Positions 51,176 to 60,397 are shown, numbered from the stretch's first letter. The stretch: 64,000 nt of DNA from Hydrogenobaculum sp. 3684 (GCF_000213785.1 NC_015557.1:496001-560000); one strand, 5' to 3'. A program made the numbers and translations. The notes: generated by a model from the letters alone, not told the origin.

Positions 51176-52310
51176 AAAGAATGATTTAATATTTTCAATG
51201 CTTTTTAAAAGTAACGAACTTTTAGATATTAAAGTAGACAACATAAACGATCCTGAATATAGCTCATCTATTTTTTTAGGTAAGATAAAATCTATCGCAA
51301 ACGGAGTAGAAGGATATTTTGTTGATATAGGTTTAAAAAAAGATGGATATCTGCCTTTCAAAGAAGCTGATAAAGAATATAAAATAGGAGATTATGTTGT
51401 TGTTCAAGTAAAAAAAGAACCATCCAAATTTAAAGGAGCTAAATTAACCACCAAACTCTCTTTTAAAGGAAAGTACATAATATATTATGAGGCTGATAAA
51501 TCTGTAAAAACCTCACATCTTTTTGATGAGAATTTTAAAAGCGATTACGTTGACAAAGTTTATAGGCTTTTAAGAGAAAAAGAATCTGTAATTATTAGGA
51601 CTCAAGCTAAAAATGTAGACATATCGAAAATAGAACAAGAGTTGGAATTTTATAGGAAAAAAGCAAAGCTCATAAGAGACATATCTCACAAAGCTATTAT
51701 GCAATTAGAACCTAAAGAGCCATGCTATATATCAATGATAAAAGATTATGTTGGTGGTATAGAGAAAATTGTAGTATCCGATATAGAAATTTATAACAAC
51801 ATAGTGAGTTTCATATTGGCAAACGATTTAAATATAAACGTCGAAATGATTATTGATAAAGAGAAGTTAGAAAACTTATACGAAGTAGAAAAGCACATCA
51901 ACAGGCTTTTAAGCAAGTATGTATGGTTAGAAAGCGGTGGTTTTTTAGTAATAGAAGAAACGGAGGCTATGACTACAATAGATGTAAATAGCGGTAAAAA
52001 TACCTGTGATTGTATAGAATCAAGCTCTTACTCCACAAACTTGGAAGCAGCCAAAGAAATACCAAGACAAATAAAGCTTAGAAATTTAGGTGGTATCATA
52101 ATGATAGATTTTATTTTTATGAAAGATCAAGCCCATAGAAAAGAGGTGCTTGATGTATTGAAAAATGGCTTTTCAAAAGACAACGTCCAAACCACAGTCT
52201 ATGGATATACGGCTCTTGGGCTTATGGAGATAGCAAGAAAAAAAACTGGAAGAAGCTTGTTCCAAACCATAAAAGCATCTAAACAAGAAAATATACCAAG
52301 CGCTGTATGA
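51156..52310 (+). CDS. rng: Short RNase G/E-family endoribonuclease
   Basis: RNase E/G catalytic protein of 384 residues. The S1 RNA-binding domain (FLGKIKSIANGVEGYFVDIG) and the DNase I-like catalytic core are present, with the catalytic aspartates in TTIDVNSGK and GGIIMIDFIFM, and NLEAAKEIPRQIKLRNLGG. The protein stops just where the zinc-link (CPxC) and small domain normally follow (ends GRSLFQTIK plus a short tail), so it is about 80-100 residues shorter than typical RNase G. It overlaps the oxidoreductase by 20 nt. Confidence 0.88.
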   Translation: MKLVVYKKNDLIFSMLFKSNELLDIKVDNINDPEYSSSIFLGKIKSIANGVEGYFVDIGLKKDGYLPFKEADKEYKIGDYVVVQVKKEPSKFKGAKLTTKLSFKGKYIIYYEADKSVKTSHLFDENFKSDYVDKVYRLLREKESVIIRTQAKNVDISKIEQELEFYRKKAKLIRDISHKAIMQLEPKEPCYISMIKDYVGGIEKIVVSDIEIYNNIVSFILANDLNINVEMIIDKEKLENLYEVEKHINRLLSKYVWLESGGFLVIEETEAMTTIDVNSGKNTCDCIESSSYSTNLEAAKEIPRQIKLRNLGGIIMIDFIFMKDQAHRKEVLDVLKNGFSKDNVQTTVYGYTALGLMEIARKKTGRSLFQTIKASKQENIPSAV

Positions 52311-52356
52311 AAGAGTTATAATAATTATTTATCACATTTTTGGAGGTTTTTAAGAA

Positions 52357-53595
52357 ATGGCAAAACTCAAAGGACTAAAGTGTAGAGAATGCAAGCGTGA
52401 GTATCCCATCGAGCCAATACACGTTTGTGAGTTTTGTTTTGGTCCTTTGGAAGTAAATTATGACTATGATTATATTAAAAGCACAATAAGCAAAGAAAGT
52501 ATATCAAAAGGCCCAAAAAGTTTATGGAGATACATAGATTTACTACCTGTAGAAAATCCAACCGTTGGCCTAACCGCTGGTTTTACCCCTCTTAAAAAAG
52601 CTGATAAACTTGGAAAAATACTTGGTCTTAACAATTTATATATAAAAGATGATTCGGTAAACCATCCAACACTTTCTTTTAAAGATAGAGTTGTATCTGT
52701 AGCTTTATCAAAAGCAAAAGAATTTGGTTTTGATACTGGGGCTTGCGCATCCACCGGCAATTTGGCAAATTCTGTAGCAGCTCATTGCGCTCAATCAGAT
52801 CTAAATTGCTACGTTTTTATACCAGCAAATCTTGAATCCCAAAAAATTATAGGTAGTCTTGTTTTCAATCCTACAGTGGTGGCAGTAAATGGAAACTACG
52901 ACGATGTAAACAGGCTATGCTCAGAAATTGCCAACGATTTAGGATGGGCTTTTGTAAATATAAATATAAGACCATACTATGCAGAAGGCTCAAAAACCCT
53001 TGCTTTTGAAACAATAGAACAGCTTGGCTGGATTGCTCCAGATGCCATAGTGGCTCCAGCGGCAAGCGGTTCACTTATAACAAAGATATACAAGGGAATA
53101 GAGGAATTTTACAAAGTAGGTCTAATAGATAAATATAACACTAGGGTATACGGGGCTCAAGCCTTAGGATGTTCACCGATAGCCCAAGCTTTTAAAGAAG
53201 GGCTTGATTTTGTAAAACCAGTAAAACCAAATACCATAGCGAAATCAATAGCTATTGGAAATCCAGCAGATGGTATTTATGCTCTTGATGTAGTAAGAAA
53301 AACTGGTGGTATTTGGGAAACAGCAGATGACAACGAAATAATAGAAGGTATGAAGCTTTTAGCTCAAACAGAAGGGATATTTACAGAAACAGCAGGTGGT
53401 ACCACTATAGCTGTATTGAAAAAACTAGCTCAACAAGGGCAATTCAAGCCAGATGAAATTGTAGTAGCATATATTACTGGTAATGGCTATAAGACTATGG
53501 AAGTGTTGGAAGGAAAATTAAGCGAGACAATACATATAAATCCAACGCTTAAGGAATTTAAAGAGGTAGTCTTAAAAAGGACTAAAGGAGTTTAA
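52357..53595 (+). CDS. thrC: Threonine synthase
   Basis: PLP enzyme of 412 residues converting O-phosphohomoserine to threonine. The N-terminus has a zinc-ribbon-like CRECKREYPIEPIHVCEFC; the PLP lysine is in HPTLSFKDRV, and ACASTGNLANSVAAHCA binds the cofactor phosphate. Its partner homoserine kinase (thrB) is encoded at 27-28 kb. Good SD (TTGGAGGT). A 32-codon ORF follows after 1 nt. Confidence 0.95.
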   Translation: MAKLKGLKCRECKREYPIEPIHVCEFCFGPLEVNYDYDYIKSTISKESISKGPKSLWRYIDLLPVENPTVGLTAGFTPLKKADKLGKILGLNNLYIKDDSVNHPTLSFKDRVVSVALSKAKEFGFDTGACASTGNLANSVAAHCAQSDLNCYVFIPANLESQKIIGSLVFNPTVVAVNGNYDDVNRLCSEIANDLGWAFVNINIRPYYAEGSKTLAFETIEQLGWIAPDAIVAPAASGSLITKIYKGIEEFYKVGLIDKYNTRVYGAQALGCSPIAQAFKEGLDFVKPVKPNTIAKSIAIGNPADGIYALDVVRKTGGIWETADDNEIIEGMKLLAQTEGIFTETAGGTTIAVLKKLAQQGQFKPDEIVVAYITGNGYKTMEVLEGKLSETIHINPTLKEFKEVVLKRTKGV

Positions 53596-53596
53596 T

Positions 53597-53695
53597 ATGG
53601 AAAAAGGAATGAGTGCTGTTGACCTTGTTACTACAATAATAGTGCTTGGAGTTATTGTAGCTGGTATCATAGTTCTACTCACAGCGGCATTTTAA
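53597..53695 (+). CDS. 32-residue single-pass membrane peptide
   Basis: AGGAG lies upstream of the ATG, which is 1 nt after the thrC stop. The ORF starts MEKGMSAVDLVTTIIVLGVI and is almost wholly hydrophobic from residue 8 on (one helix). The next gene starts at 53700, 4 nt after its stop. No family is recognised. Tight packing between two genes supports it being translated. Confidence 0.6.
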   Translation: MEKGMSAVDLVTTIIVLGVIVAGIIVLLTAAF

Positions 53696-53699
53696 GTAT

Positions 53700-54476
53700 G
53701 TGAAAAACCTAATAAACTTTGTATTGGACTTTTTTAGATTAAAGATACTCTATCATGCCGGTGCTTTATCTTTTAGTTTTATTATGGCGATAGTGCCCCT
53801 TATACTTGGGACTGGTTTTTTTCTACATATGTTTTTAGAAAATAAAATAGACAATTATATATATCACTTTAGCGCTGTGTTTCCAGATTTTACAAATAAA
53901 ATAATAAAAGACATATCCTATTTAGAGCAAAAGAGGTTAAAAGCAGGTATTATAGGAGCTTTGGTATCTCTATATTTTTCTACTGGATTTATAAAAGATT
54001 TAGATTATGCCATAGCGTTGATGTGGGATAAAAAAGAGGCAAAACGCATAGAGTTTATGTATTTCTTGTACCTAATGTTTTTCGTTGTAGTATTTACTGG
54101 TGGTTCTGTTTATTTGTTTTATATAAGCTTGGTGTTCAAACATCTTAACCTACCTTTGGAATTTACTAAAAATCTCAGCTATTTACTGTTTTTTACAGTA
54201 TTTTTTTATTCTGTATACAGCATTTTTATACCAAGCAAGAATATTCGTAAAATTTATGTACTTGCAGTATCCGCTGTAGAATCCTTAGCTTTGTTGCTTT
54301 TAAAATATATAATAACAGTATACATATCACACTTACTTATTAAAAGCATAGTTTACGCATCGCTTTGGTTAATAATAGCTTTCTTGATATGGATAGATTG
54401 GTTAATGGCATCCTTGCTTTTGGGAGCCAGAGCTTTATTTTATATTCATAAAAGCCTTGCAAACAATTTATATTAA
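53700..54476 (+). CDS. YihY/BrkB-family membrane protein
   Basis: Polytopic membrane protein of 258 residues related to YihY (once called RNase BN). The N-terminal AGALSFSFIMAIVPLILGTG resembles the conserved AAALSFYTLLALPPLL segment; about six helices follow, with WDKKEAKRIEF in a cytoplasmic loop. GTG start at 53700 was chosen as the ATG two bases earlier meets a stop at once. The function of the family is unknown. flgM's sigma-28 promoter begins at its stop codon. Confidence 0.82.
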   Translation: MKNLINFVLDFFRLKILYHAGALSFSFIMAIVPLILGTGFFLHMFLENKIDNYIYHFSAVFPDFTNKIIKDISYLEQKRLKAGIIGALVSLYFSTGFIKDLDYAIALMWDKKEAKRIEFMYFLYLMFFVVVFTGGSVYLFYISLVFKHLNLPLEFTKNLSYLLFFTVFFYSVYSIFIPSKNIRKIYVLAVSAVESLALLLLKYIITVYISHLLIKSIVYASLWLIIAFLIWIDWLMASLLLGARALFYIHKSLANNLY

Positions 54477-54500
54477 AATATTTTAATTATATTCCGATAT
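54474..54500 (+). promoter_or_regulatory. Sigma-28 (FliA) promoter of flgM
   Basis: TAAA (54474-54477), 15-nt spacer and TCCGATAT (54493-54500) closely match the flagellar sigma-28 consensus TAAA-N15-GCCGATAA. It lies 17 nt upstream of flgM. The motA promoter has the same two boxes. Confidence 0.8.
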
Positions 54501-54517
54501 TTACATAGAGGTGTTAT

Positions 54518-54820
54518 ATGAGTAGGATAGAAGGAGATATCACTAGAAACGCTGGGCTAGATACTTCTATTGCAAAGAAAGATAAAGTGCAAAAACAAAG
54601 CATTAGTGTTGGAGCCGAAGAGGTTACACCACAAGAAAACAGTGAGCAGGCTTACAAAGTAGAACTATCATCTATAGCCAAAAATATAAATTCAAACTCC
54701 GACGAAAATATAAAAGATATGTCAAAGAAGATTGAAGAGATAAAAGCCAAAATTGCTAACGGTTCTTATGAGATAGATACTAAAAAGATAGTAGAAGGTT
54801 TATTAAAATATTTTAGTTAA
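54518..54820 (+). CDS. flgM: Anti-sigma-28 factor FlgM
   Basis: Small cytoplasmic protein of 100 residues that binds and inhibits the flagellar sigma factor FliA until it is exported through the hook-basal body. N-terminal part is disordered and polar; the C-terminal helices contain KVELSSIAKNINS and KKIEEIKAKIANGSYEIDTK, ending with KIVEGLLKYF, the FlgM signature. Its promoter is a sigma-28 one, giving the usual feedback loop. tRNA-Val follows 4 nt downstream. Confidence 0.9.
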   Translation: MSRIEGDITRNAGLDTSIAKKDKVQKQSISVGAEEVTPQENSEQAYKVELSSIAKNINSNSDENIKDMSKKIEEIKAKIANGSYEIDTKKIVEGLLKYFS

Positions 54821-54824
54821 TTAA

Positions 54825-54897
54825 GGGCGATTAGCTCAGCTGGGAGAGCGCCATCCTCACACGGTGGAGGCCACAGGTTCGAGCCCTGTATCGCCCA
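54825..54897 (+). tRNA. tRNA-Val (anticodon CAC)
   Basis: Acceptor GGGCGAT/ATCGCCC, D arm GCTC/GAGC, anticodon stem CCATC/GGTGG with loop CTCACAC (anticodon CAC), T arm ACAGG/CCTGT around TTCGAGC. Discriminator A at 54897, CCA not encoded. The convergent CLC gene ends 3 nt after it. Confidence 0.96.
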
Positions 54898-54900
54898 TTG

Positions 54901-56328
54901 TTAGTCATCTTTATGAGGATAATGTAAAACTCTTACATATATTTCTGGTATATGAAAACCTTGTTTTTCTAGTTTAAATGTATCTATACTATAATGTATT
55001 ATCATACGCCTTACACCAAAAGCTACACCAGCAGCTATCATCGACGGGACCACCACTCTATAATCTCTTGTCATTTCAAAACTCATAACTACAGCGGTAA
55101 TAGGAGCGCTTACCGTAGAACTAAGCATCGCTGCAATACCAACTACACCAGACGATACCATATTGATGGGAATGTGTGGATCTATTTGCTTAGCCAAAAG
55201 CCCAATACCCCCACCCAACGTAGCACCCATAAAAATACCAGGAGAAAACACACCACCAGAGCCACCAGAACCAAGAGAAACACCAGTTAAGAGAAGCTTC
55301 ATGAAGAATAAAAATATTAAAAACCAAGCATTTTTTATAGCTTGACTTAACACATCTTGAACGGTAGAATATCCTATACCTTGTACGTAGTAGTGCCCTG
55401 TAAAATGCATAAACATAACAGCACAAAAACCCACTATAGTCATACCTATAAAATGCCTTATGTAAGGGTTTTTTGAGATTTTAATAAAAACTGTTTCAGA
55501 ATAATATACCCAATATACATACATAGCACCGCCTATACCAACCAAGATACCCAAAAGTGTATAAAATGCTATAGCTTCAAAAGGTATGGCCTTTAGAGAA
55601 GGTATTACAAACTTGGTATTTTCCACTATAAAAGAAGGTTTATTGCCCCACCAAAGTCTACTCACATAGCCTGCAACTCCAGCAGATATTATAGCTGGAA
55701 TTATGGTCCTTACGCTTGCTTCTGGGGATATAACCTCCAAAGCATAAACCACGCCTGCCAAAGGAGTGTTGAAAGCAGCCCCTATGCCACCGCCAGCACC
55801 AGAAGCTATAAGTGTATATATCTGCCAATATTCTAAATTAAATATTTGCCCTAGCGTAGAACCTATTACACCACCTATTTGTACTATAGGGCCTTCTCTA
55901 CCCACAGATCCACCAGAACCAATCGATATCGAAGAAGCCAATATTCTCGCCCCTATTATCCTAGGCCTTAATTTACCTTTTCTATAGTAAATCGCATATA
56001 AAACCTCTGGCGTCCCAAAACCTTTTGCTTCTATAGCATAGTTTTGGACTATATAAACTACTACCATACCAACCAAAGGTGGTACAAACATCACAAACCA
56101 TCCAAGGGGGCTTGGTAAACTATGTTTATCGGCATTATAAAAAATATCTATCCTCTGATAGAAGAAAAGATTGTGGAAAAATGCTATCATAGATCTAAAA
56201 ACTATAGCACCTATACCGCCCAACAACCCTGTTAAAAACGACAACAGCAACATGTGAATGGGTACTTCATGGTTTAATGTAATAAAATCCAAAAATTTTT
56301 CCCAATAGGTCTTTAGCTTTTCAACCAT
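54901..56328 (-). CDS. CLC-type chloride channel/antiporter
   Basis: Membrane protein of 475 residues of the CLC family. GSGGSVGREGP contains the gating glutamate and GSGGSGGVFSPGIF the GxFxP segment; the selectivity motif reads GFGTP, keeping the proline but not the serine of GSGIP. It is a paralogue of the CLC protein in the fluoride operon (8721-10109), which reads GHGTD there. No riboswitch is seen upstream, so it is probably a chloride/proton exchanger; important for pH balance in an acidophile (inference). Confidence 0.92.
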   Translation of the reverse strand: MVEKLKTYWEKFLDFITLNHEVPIHMLLLSFLTGLLGGIGAIVFRSMIAFFHNLFFYQRIDIFYNADKHSLPSPLGWFVMFVPPLVGMVVVYIVQNYAIEAKGFGTPEVLYAIYYRKGKLRPRIIGARILASSISIGSGGSVGREGPIVQIGGVIGSTLGQIFNLEYWQIYTLIASGAGGGIGAAFNTPLAGVVYALEVISPEASVRTIIPAIISAGVAGYVSRLWWGNKPSFIVENTKFVIPSLKAIPFEAIAFYTLLGILVGIGGAMYVYWVYYSETVFIKISKNPYIRHFIGMTIVGFCAVMFMHFTGHYYVQGIGYSTVQDVLSQAIKNAWFLIFLFFMKLLLTGVSLGSGGSGGVFSPGIFMGATLGGGIGLLAKQIDPHIPINMVSSGVVGIAAMLSSTVSAPITAVVMSFEMTRDYRVVVPSMIAAGVAFGVRRMIIHYSIDTFKLEKQGFHIPEIYVRVLHYPHKDD

Positions 56329-56353
56329 AAAAAATTATTTTACCATTTTAGTG

Positions 56354-56359
56354 TATAAT
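56354..56359 (+). promoter_or_regulatory. -10 box of the carboxylase gene, predicts a leaderless mRNA
   Basis: TATAAT ends 6 nt before the ATG at 56366. A GTG at 56351 in the same frame would place translation start upstream of the transcription start and is rejected. Confidence 0.65.
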
Positions 56360-56365
56360 AGTGAT

Positions 56366-58225
56366 ATGGAGAAATTATACTTTACCGACGTTAGTCTAAG
56401 AGACGGTATCCAGAGCCTTTTAGCTACAAGAGTACGAACAGAAGACATGCTTCCTACGTTAGAAATATTGGATAAATGTGGATTTTGGTCTTTGGAAGTG
56501 TGGGGTGGCGCTACATTTGATGTGTGTCTTAGGTATCTAAAAGAAGATCCATGGGAACGTTTAAAACAATTTAAAAACATCGCAAAAAATACCAAACTTG
56601 AAATGCTGTTAAGAGGCCAAAATATCGTAGGCTATAGGAATTATCCAGACGACGTTGTGGAGGCTTTTGTTAAAAAATCTTACGACAATGGAATAGAAGT
56701 TTTTAGAATTTTTGATGCTTTAAACGATGTTAGAAACATGAGAAAAGCCATAGAAACTGCCAAAAGCTTAAATGCTATAGTAAAAGGAGTGTTATCGTAT
56801 ACAACAAGTCCAGTCCATACCGTCGAATACTACGTAAAAATAGCAAAAGATTTAGTAGATATGGGTATAGATATAATTTCTATAAAAGATCAAGCCGGCA
56901 TATTAACTCCAAAAATGGCTTTTGATTTGGTAAAAGCTCTAAAACAAGAATTTAAGCTTCCTATACACGTACATACACAAACCACTGCAGAACTTGCTAA
57001 CATGGCCCAGCTTAAAGCCTTAGAAGCTGGAGCAACTATGTTTGATACGGCTTTTTATAGCTTGGCATCTCAGACTTCCCATCCGTCTGGAGAAACAATG
57101 ATACATGTTTTTAAGGAATTTGGCTATCAAATAGATGTAAACCAAGCACTTTATGAAGAAGCTGGCAATGTTTTTAGAGAGGTTAGAAAAAAGTATAAAA
57201 AATACGACACACTACCTCCTTATCCAGACGTATCCGTATTAACACACCAAGTACCAGGTGGTATGATTAGTAACTTTATAAGTCAGCTCAAAGAACAAAA
57301 CTTAGAAGATAAATTGGAAGAAGTGTTAAAAGAGGTAGCTAGAGTTAGAGAAGACTTAGGATACCCTCCTCTTGTGACACCTACAAGTCAAATGGTGGGG
57401 TCTCAAGCTTTTCTAAACGTAGTAAATAAAGAAAGATATAAGGTTGTCACGAAAGAAATAAAAGATTATGTGAAAGGTTTATATGGAAAACCACCAGCCC
57501 CTATAAAACCAGAAATTATGGAATTGATATTAAAAGACGAAAAAGATAAAGTCTATTTTGATATAAGACCAGCCGACCTTCTTCAAAATGAATTAGATGA
57601 AATAAGAAAAGAAGCCTACTATGCAGGCGCAAGAAATGAAGAAGACGTACTTTCTTACGCCATATTACCAGTAGTAGCTAAAGAGTTTTTCGAATGGCGA
57701 GAAAAATTTGAAAAAGGCTTGGTACAAAAAGAAATAGAGTATACATATAGCGATTGCAACGAAAACGTGCCTGTTGAATTTAACATAGCCGTTCATGGTG
57801 AGCAGTTTAATATAAAAATAGTTGGTAGAGAAGGTATGTCAAAAGATAGAAAGCTCTTCTTCATAAGAATAAACGATCAATTAGAAGAAGTTACCGTTGA
57901 ACCAATAAAAGAAATAACAGTTTCCCAACAAAAATTTAGCAGTGTTGATATACCAGAAGGAACATCTGTAAAACCAAAAAGGCCAAAAGCCCAGGACATA
58001 GGCGATATATCTTCAAACATCTCAGGTAAGGTTGTGGATATAAAGGTAAGCATAGGCGATAAGGTAAAAGAAGGCGATACGCTTTTAATAGTAGAAGCTA
58101 TGAAGATGGAAAATGAGATAAAAAGCACAATAGATGGGCAAGTAGAAGAAATTCTGGTAGAAATAGGAGAAGTTATAAATCCCGGTGAAGTGCTTATAAG
58201 ATTAAAACCAGAATTTGATGCTTAA
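56366..58225 (+). CDS. pycB: Biotin-dependent carboxylase large subunit (pyruvate or 2-oxoglutarate carboxylase)
   Basis: Protein of 619 residues with a carboxyltransferase TIM barrel (TDVSLRDGIQSLLATRVRTE; IISIKDQAGIL with the carbamylated lysine) and a C-terminal biotinyl domain (VEAMKMENEI). It accepts CO2 from the biotin carboxylase subunit, which is not in this window. In Aquificales two homologues exist, pyruvate carboxylase B and 2-oxoglutarate carboxylase CfiA; sequence read by eye does not distinguish them. Either serves autotrophic carbon fixation. hisG overlaps its end by 8 nt. Confidence 0.9.
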   Translation: MEKLYFTDVSLRDGIQSLLATRVRTEDMLPTLEILDKCGFWSLEVWGGATFDVCLRYLKEDPWERLKQFKNIAKNTKLEMLLRGQNIVGYRNYPDDVVEAFVKKSYDNGIEVFRIFDALNDVRNMRKAIETAKSLNAIVKGVLSYTTSPVHTVEYYVKIAKDLVDMGIDIISIKDQAGILTPKMAFDLVKALKQEFKLPIHVHTQTTAELANMAQLKALEAGATMFDTAFYSLASQTSHPSGETMIHVFKEFGYQIDVNQALYEEAGNVFREVRKKYKKYDTLPPYPDVSVLTHQVPGGMISNFISQLKEQNLEDKLEEVLKEVARVREDLGYPPLVTPTSQMVGSQAFLNVVNKERYKVVTKEIKDYVKGLYGKPPAPIKPEIMELILKDEKDKVYFDIRPADLLQNELDEIRKEAYYAGARNEEDVLSYAILPVVAKEFFEWREKFEKGLVQKEIEYTYSDCNENVPVEFNIAVHGEQFNIKIVGREGMSKDRKLFFIRINDQLEEVTVEPIKEITVSQQKFSSVDIPEGTSVKPKRPKAQDIGDISSNISGKVVDIKVSIGDKVKEGDTLLIVEAMKMENEIKSTIDGQVEEILVEIGEVINPGEVLIRLKPEFDA

Positions 58226-58832
58226 AATAGCAATACCAAAAGGAAGACTGCTAGAAGAAGTTTCAGATTTGCTTGTTAAGAGCGATATAATACCTTTTAA
58301 AATTGAAGAAAGTAGAAAACTAATAGTTGATATAGATTACTTCAGATTTTTAATAGTAAAACCATCAGATGTAGCCACATACGTAGAGCAAGGAGCGGCA
58401 GATATAGGAGTGGTAGGGTTAGATGTGATGAAAGAAGAACCAAAAGAAGTATATGAAATTTTAGATTTGGAAAACATAGGTAAATGTAGTATGGTAGTGG
58501 CCGGAAAACCAGAAAAAATTGAAGATTACAAAATACTTCATTTTACAAAAGTAGCTACAAAGTATGTAAATATAGCCAGAAGCTTCTTTGAAGACAAAGA
58601 CGTTTCTATAAACATTATAAAATTAAACGGTTCGGTAGAAATAGCTCCCATAATAGGGCTAAGCGATTATATAGTTGATATAACTCAAACAGGGAAAACA
58701 TTAAAAGAAAATGGTCTCGTAGTGATGGAAAAAATATTTGATTCATATGCAAAGATAATATGCAACAAAGCAGCTTTTAGAATAAAAAAATATGATATAT
58801 TTAAAATATTGGATAAATTATCCGATATTTAG
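58218..58832 (+). CDS. hisG: ATP phosphoribosyltransferase, short form
   Basis: First enzyme of histidine synthesis, 204 residues, HisG_S type, which needs the HisZ regulatory subunit (not in window). Conserved: LKIAIPKGRLLEEV, AADIGVVGLDVMKE and the PRPP-binding NGSVEIAPIIGLSDYIVDI. ATG at 58218 overlaps the carboxylase stop by 8 nt; an upstream TTG is possible but adds one residue only. The motA sigma-28 promoter lies inside its 3' end. Confidence 0.94.
   Translation: MLKIAIPKGRLLEEVSDLLVKSDIIPFKIEESRKLIVDIDYFRFLIVKPSDVATYVEQGAADIGVVGLDVMKEEPKEVYEILDLENIGKCSMVVAGKPEKIEDYKILHFTKVATKYVNIARSFFEDKDVSINIIKLNGSVEIAPIIGLSDYIVDITQTGKTLKENGLVVMEKIFDSYAKIICNKAAFRIKKYDIFKILDKLSDI
58802..58828 (+). 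promoter_or_regulatory. Sigma-28 (FliA) promoter of motAB
   Basis: TAAA (58802-58805), 15-nt spacer, TCCGATAT (58821-58828), inside the last codons of hisG and 13 nt before the motA ATG. It matches the flgM promoter in both boxes and the spacing. Confidence 0.8.
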
Positions 58833-58841
58833 GTATAGTGT

Positions 58842-59576
58842 ATGGATATATTCTCTATTATAGGTTTTTTGGCTTTTGGTACACTTTTGTTAGGAGCTTT
58901 CTTAGATGGGGCTCATCTAGCAATTTTAATACAGCCTCCTGCTTTCTTAATAGTAGTACCATCTACCCTTTTGGGAGTGCTTGGTTCCGTGCCAGCTGGC
59001 AAGATAGGTTATATAATAAAAGCCCTAAAAATGGTCTTTAGCGGAAGCATAGTAAACCCAGAAAAAACGAAGGAAGAGATATTGGAAATAGCTAACAAAG
59101 CTCGTAAAGAGGGTATACTGAGTCTTGAGTCTAGTATAGACGAAATAAAAGATCCTCTTATAAAAAGAGGCGTTGAGCTCATGGTACTTGGCATGGATGA
59201 AGAATCAATAGTTTCTATATTAGAAGCAGAACTTACAAAAGAAGAGGAAGAACTAAAGATAGGAGTAGAGTATTGGAAAACTTGTTCAGAAACTTCACCT
59301 ACTATGGGTCTAACCGGAGCTGTTTTTGGATTGATGCACGCTTTAACACAGCTAAACGACCCAAATAAGTTAGCTGAAGGTATATCCACAGCCTTTGTGG
59401 CTACCGTTTATGGCATCACTAGCTCTTATCTTATTTTTGGACCATGGGGTAGAAAATCAAAGGCAAAACTTGACATGATAGTTATGGCTGGTTATATGAC
59501 AATAGAGGGTATCAGGCTTATAGCAAAAGGTGAAAACCCAAGACTTATAGAAGAAAAGCTTAATGCTTATGCGTGA
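58842..59576 (+). CDS. motA: Flagellar motor stator protein MotA
   Basis: Inner-membrane stator subunit of 244 residues with four helices; the cytoplasmic loop carries the charged residues that contact FliG. Conserved: GAFLDGAHLAILIQPPAFLIV, and SPTMGLTGAVFGLMHAL with the proline near the ion path. The sequence lies right after hisG and has its own sigma-28 promoter. MotB follows with an overlap of 4 nt (GTGA). Confidence 0.95.
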   Translation: MDIFSIIGFLAFGTLLLGAFLDGAHLAILIQPPAFLIVVPSTLLGVLGSVPAGKIGYIIKALKMVFSGSIVNPEKTKEEILEIANKARKEGILSLESSIDEIKDPLIKRGVELMVLGMDEESIVSILEAELTKEEEELKIGVEYWKTCSETSPTMGLTGAVFGLMHALTQLNDPNKLAEGISTAFVATVYGITSSYLIFGPWGRKSKAKLDMIVMAGYMTIEGIRLIAKGENPRLIEEKLNAYA

Positions 59577-60397
59577 TAAATATGGCTAAAAAACAAAAAT
59601 GTCCGGAAGAAGCTTCTGAAAGATGGGCTATACCATACGCTGATTTTTTAACACTTCTTTTAGCTCTTTTCATTGCTTTATACGCAATAATGAGAGGAGC
59701 TAAAGCTATACCAATATATGCAGAGGCTTTTGCAAAAGCTATGGGCATGAGGATACTTCCATTTGAACAAACGCTCCCAACTCAAATATTACCACAACCA
59801 GTACTTCCAAGGGTTCAACTAACACAAAAAGGGACATATATAAATATGCAGTTGAAAAGAATAGAGCAAATGCTGAAAAAACAAGGCTTAGAAGGTAAGT
59901 TCAAAGTTAAACTTGTGCCTCAGGGTATCAAGCTAATACTTCAAGACACTATATTGTTTAAAAGCGGTAGCGCTGATATAGAACCTAAGTATTATCCATT
60001 GCTTGATTCTATATACAAAATAATTTCGAGCTTGCCAAATCCCATAGAAATAGATGGATACACAGACAACACTCCTATACATACACCTATATTTCCCTCA
60101 AACTGGGAACTGTCTACCGATAGAGCGGCTTCTGTTGCTAAGTACTTCATATCTAAAGGTTTTGATCCATCAAAGATAAAGATCGCTGGGTATGGCAAGT
60201 ACCATCCATTGGTACCAAACACAACACCAGAAAATAAAGCTATGAACAGAAGGGTTGAAATAACAATACTTAATATAAAAGGAAGTGAACTTACCACGCT
60301 TGCACAATATGAAAATCCAAACAACAAATGGGAACAAATAGAAAGAAACTGGGGCATCATCCCGAATGCTCAAAATTCCAATAACCAATCTCGGTAA
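59573..60397 (+). CDS. motB: Flagellar motor stator protein MotB
   Basis: Stator subunit of 274 residues. One membrane helix near the N-terminus contains the ion-binding aspartate (PYADFLTLLLALFIALYA); a periplasmic OmpA-like domain binds peptidoglycan (DGYTDNTPIHTP, GKYHPLVPNTTPENKAMNRR). GTG at 59573 overlaps the motA stop; an ATG at 59582 is an equal option, as neither has a clear SD. Ion type (H+ or Na+) cannot be told; H+ is likely. Confidence 0.95.
   Translation: MINMAKKQKCPEEASERWAIPYADFLTLLLALFIALYAIMRGAKAIPIYAEAFAKAMGMRILPFEQTLPTQILPQPVLPRVQLTQKGTYINMQLKRIEQMLKKQGLEGKFKVKLVPQGIKLILQDTILFKSGSADIEPKYYPLLDSIYKIISSLPNPIEIDGYTDNTPIHTPIFPSNWELSTDRAASVAKYFISKGFDPSKIKIAGYGKYHPLVPNTTPENKAMNRRVEITILNIKGSELTTLAQYENPNNKWEQIERNWGIIPNAQNSNNQSR

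Noticed and set aside
56351-56366. GTG at 56351 as start of the carboxylase
   Set aside because: It lies upstream of, and partly in, the TATAAT box; ATG at 56366 fits the promoter and the family N-terminus.
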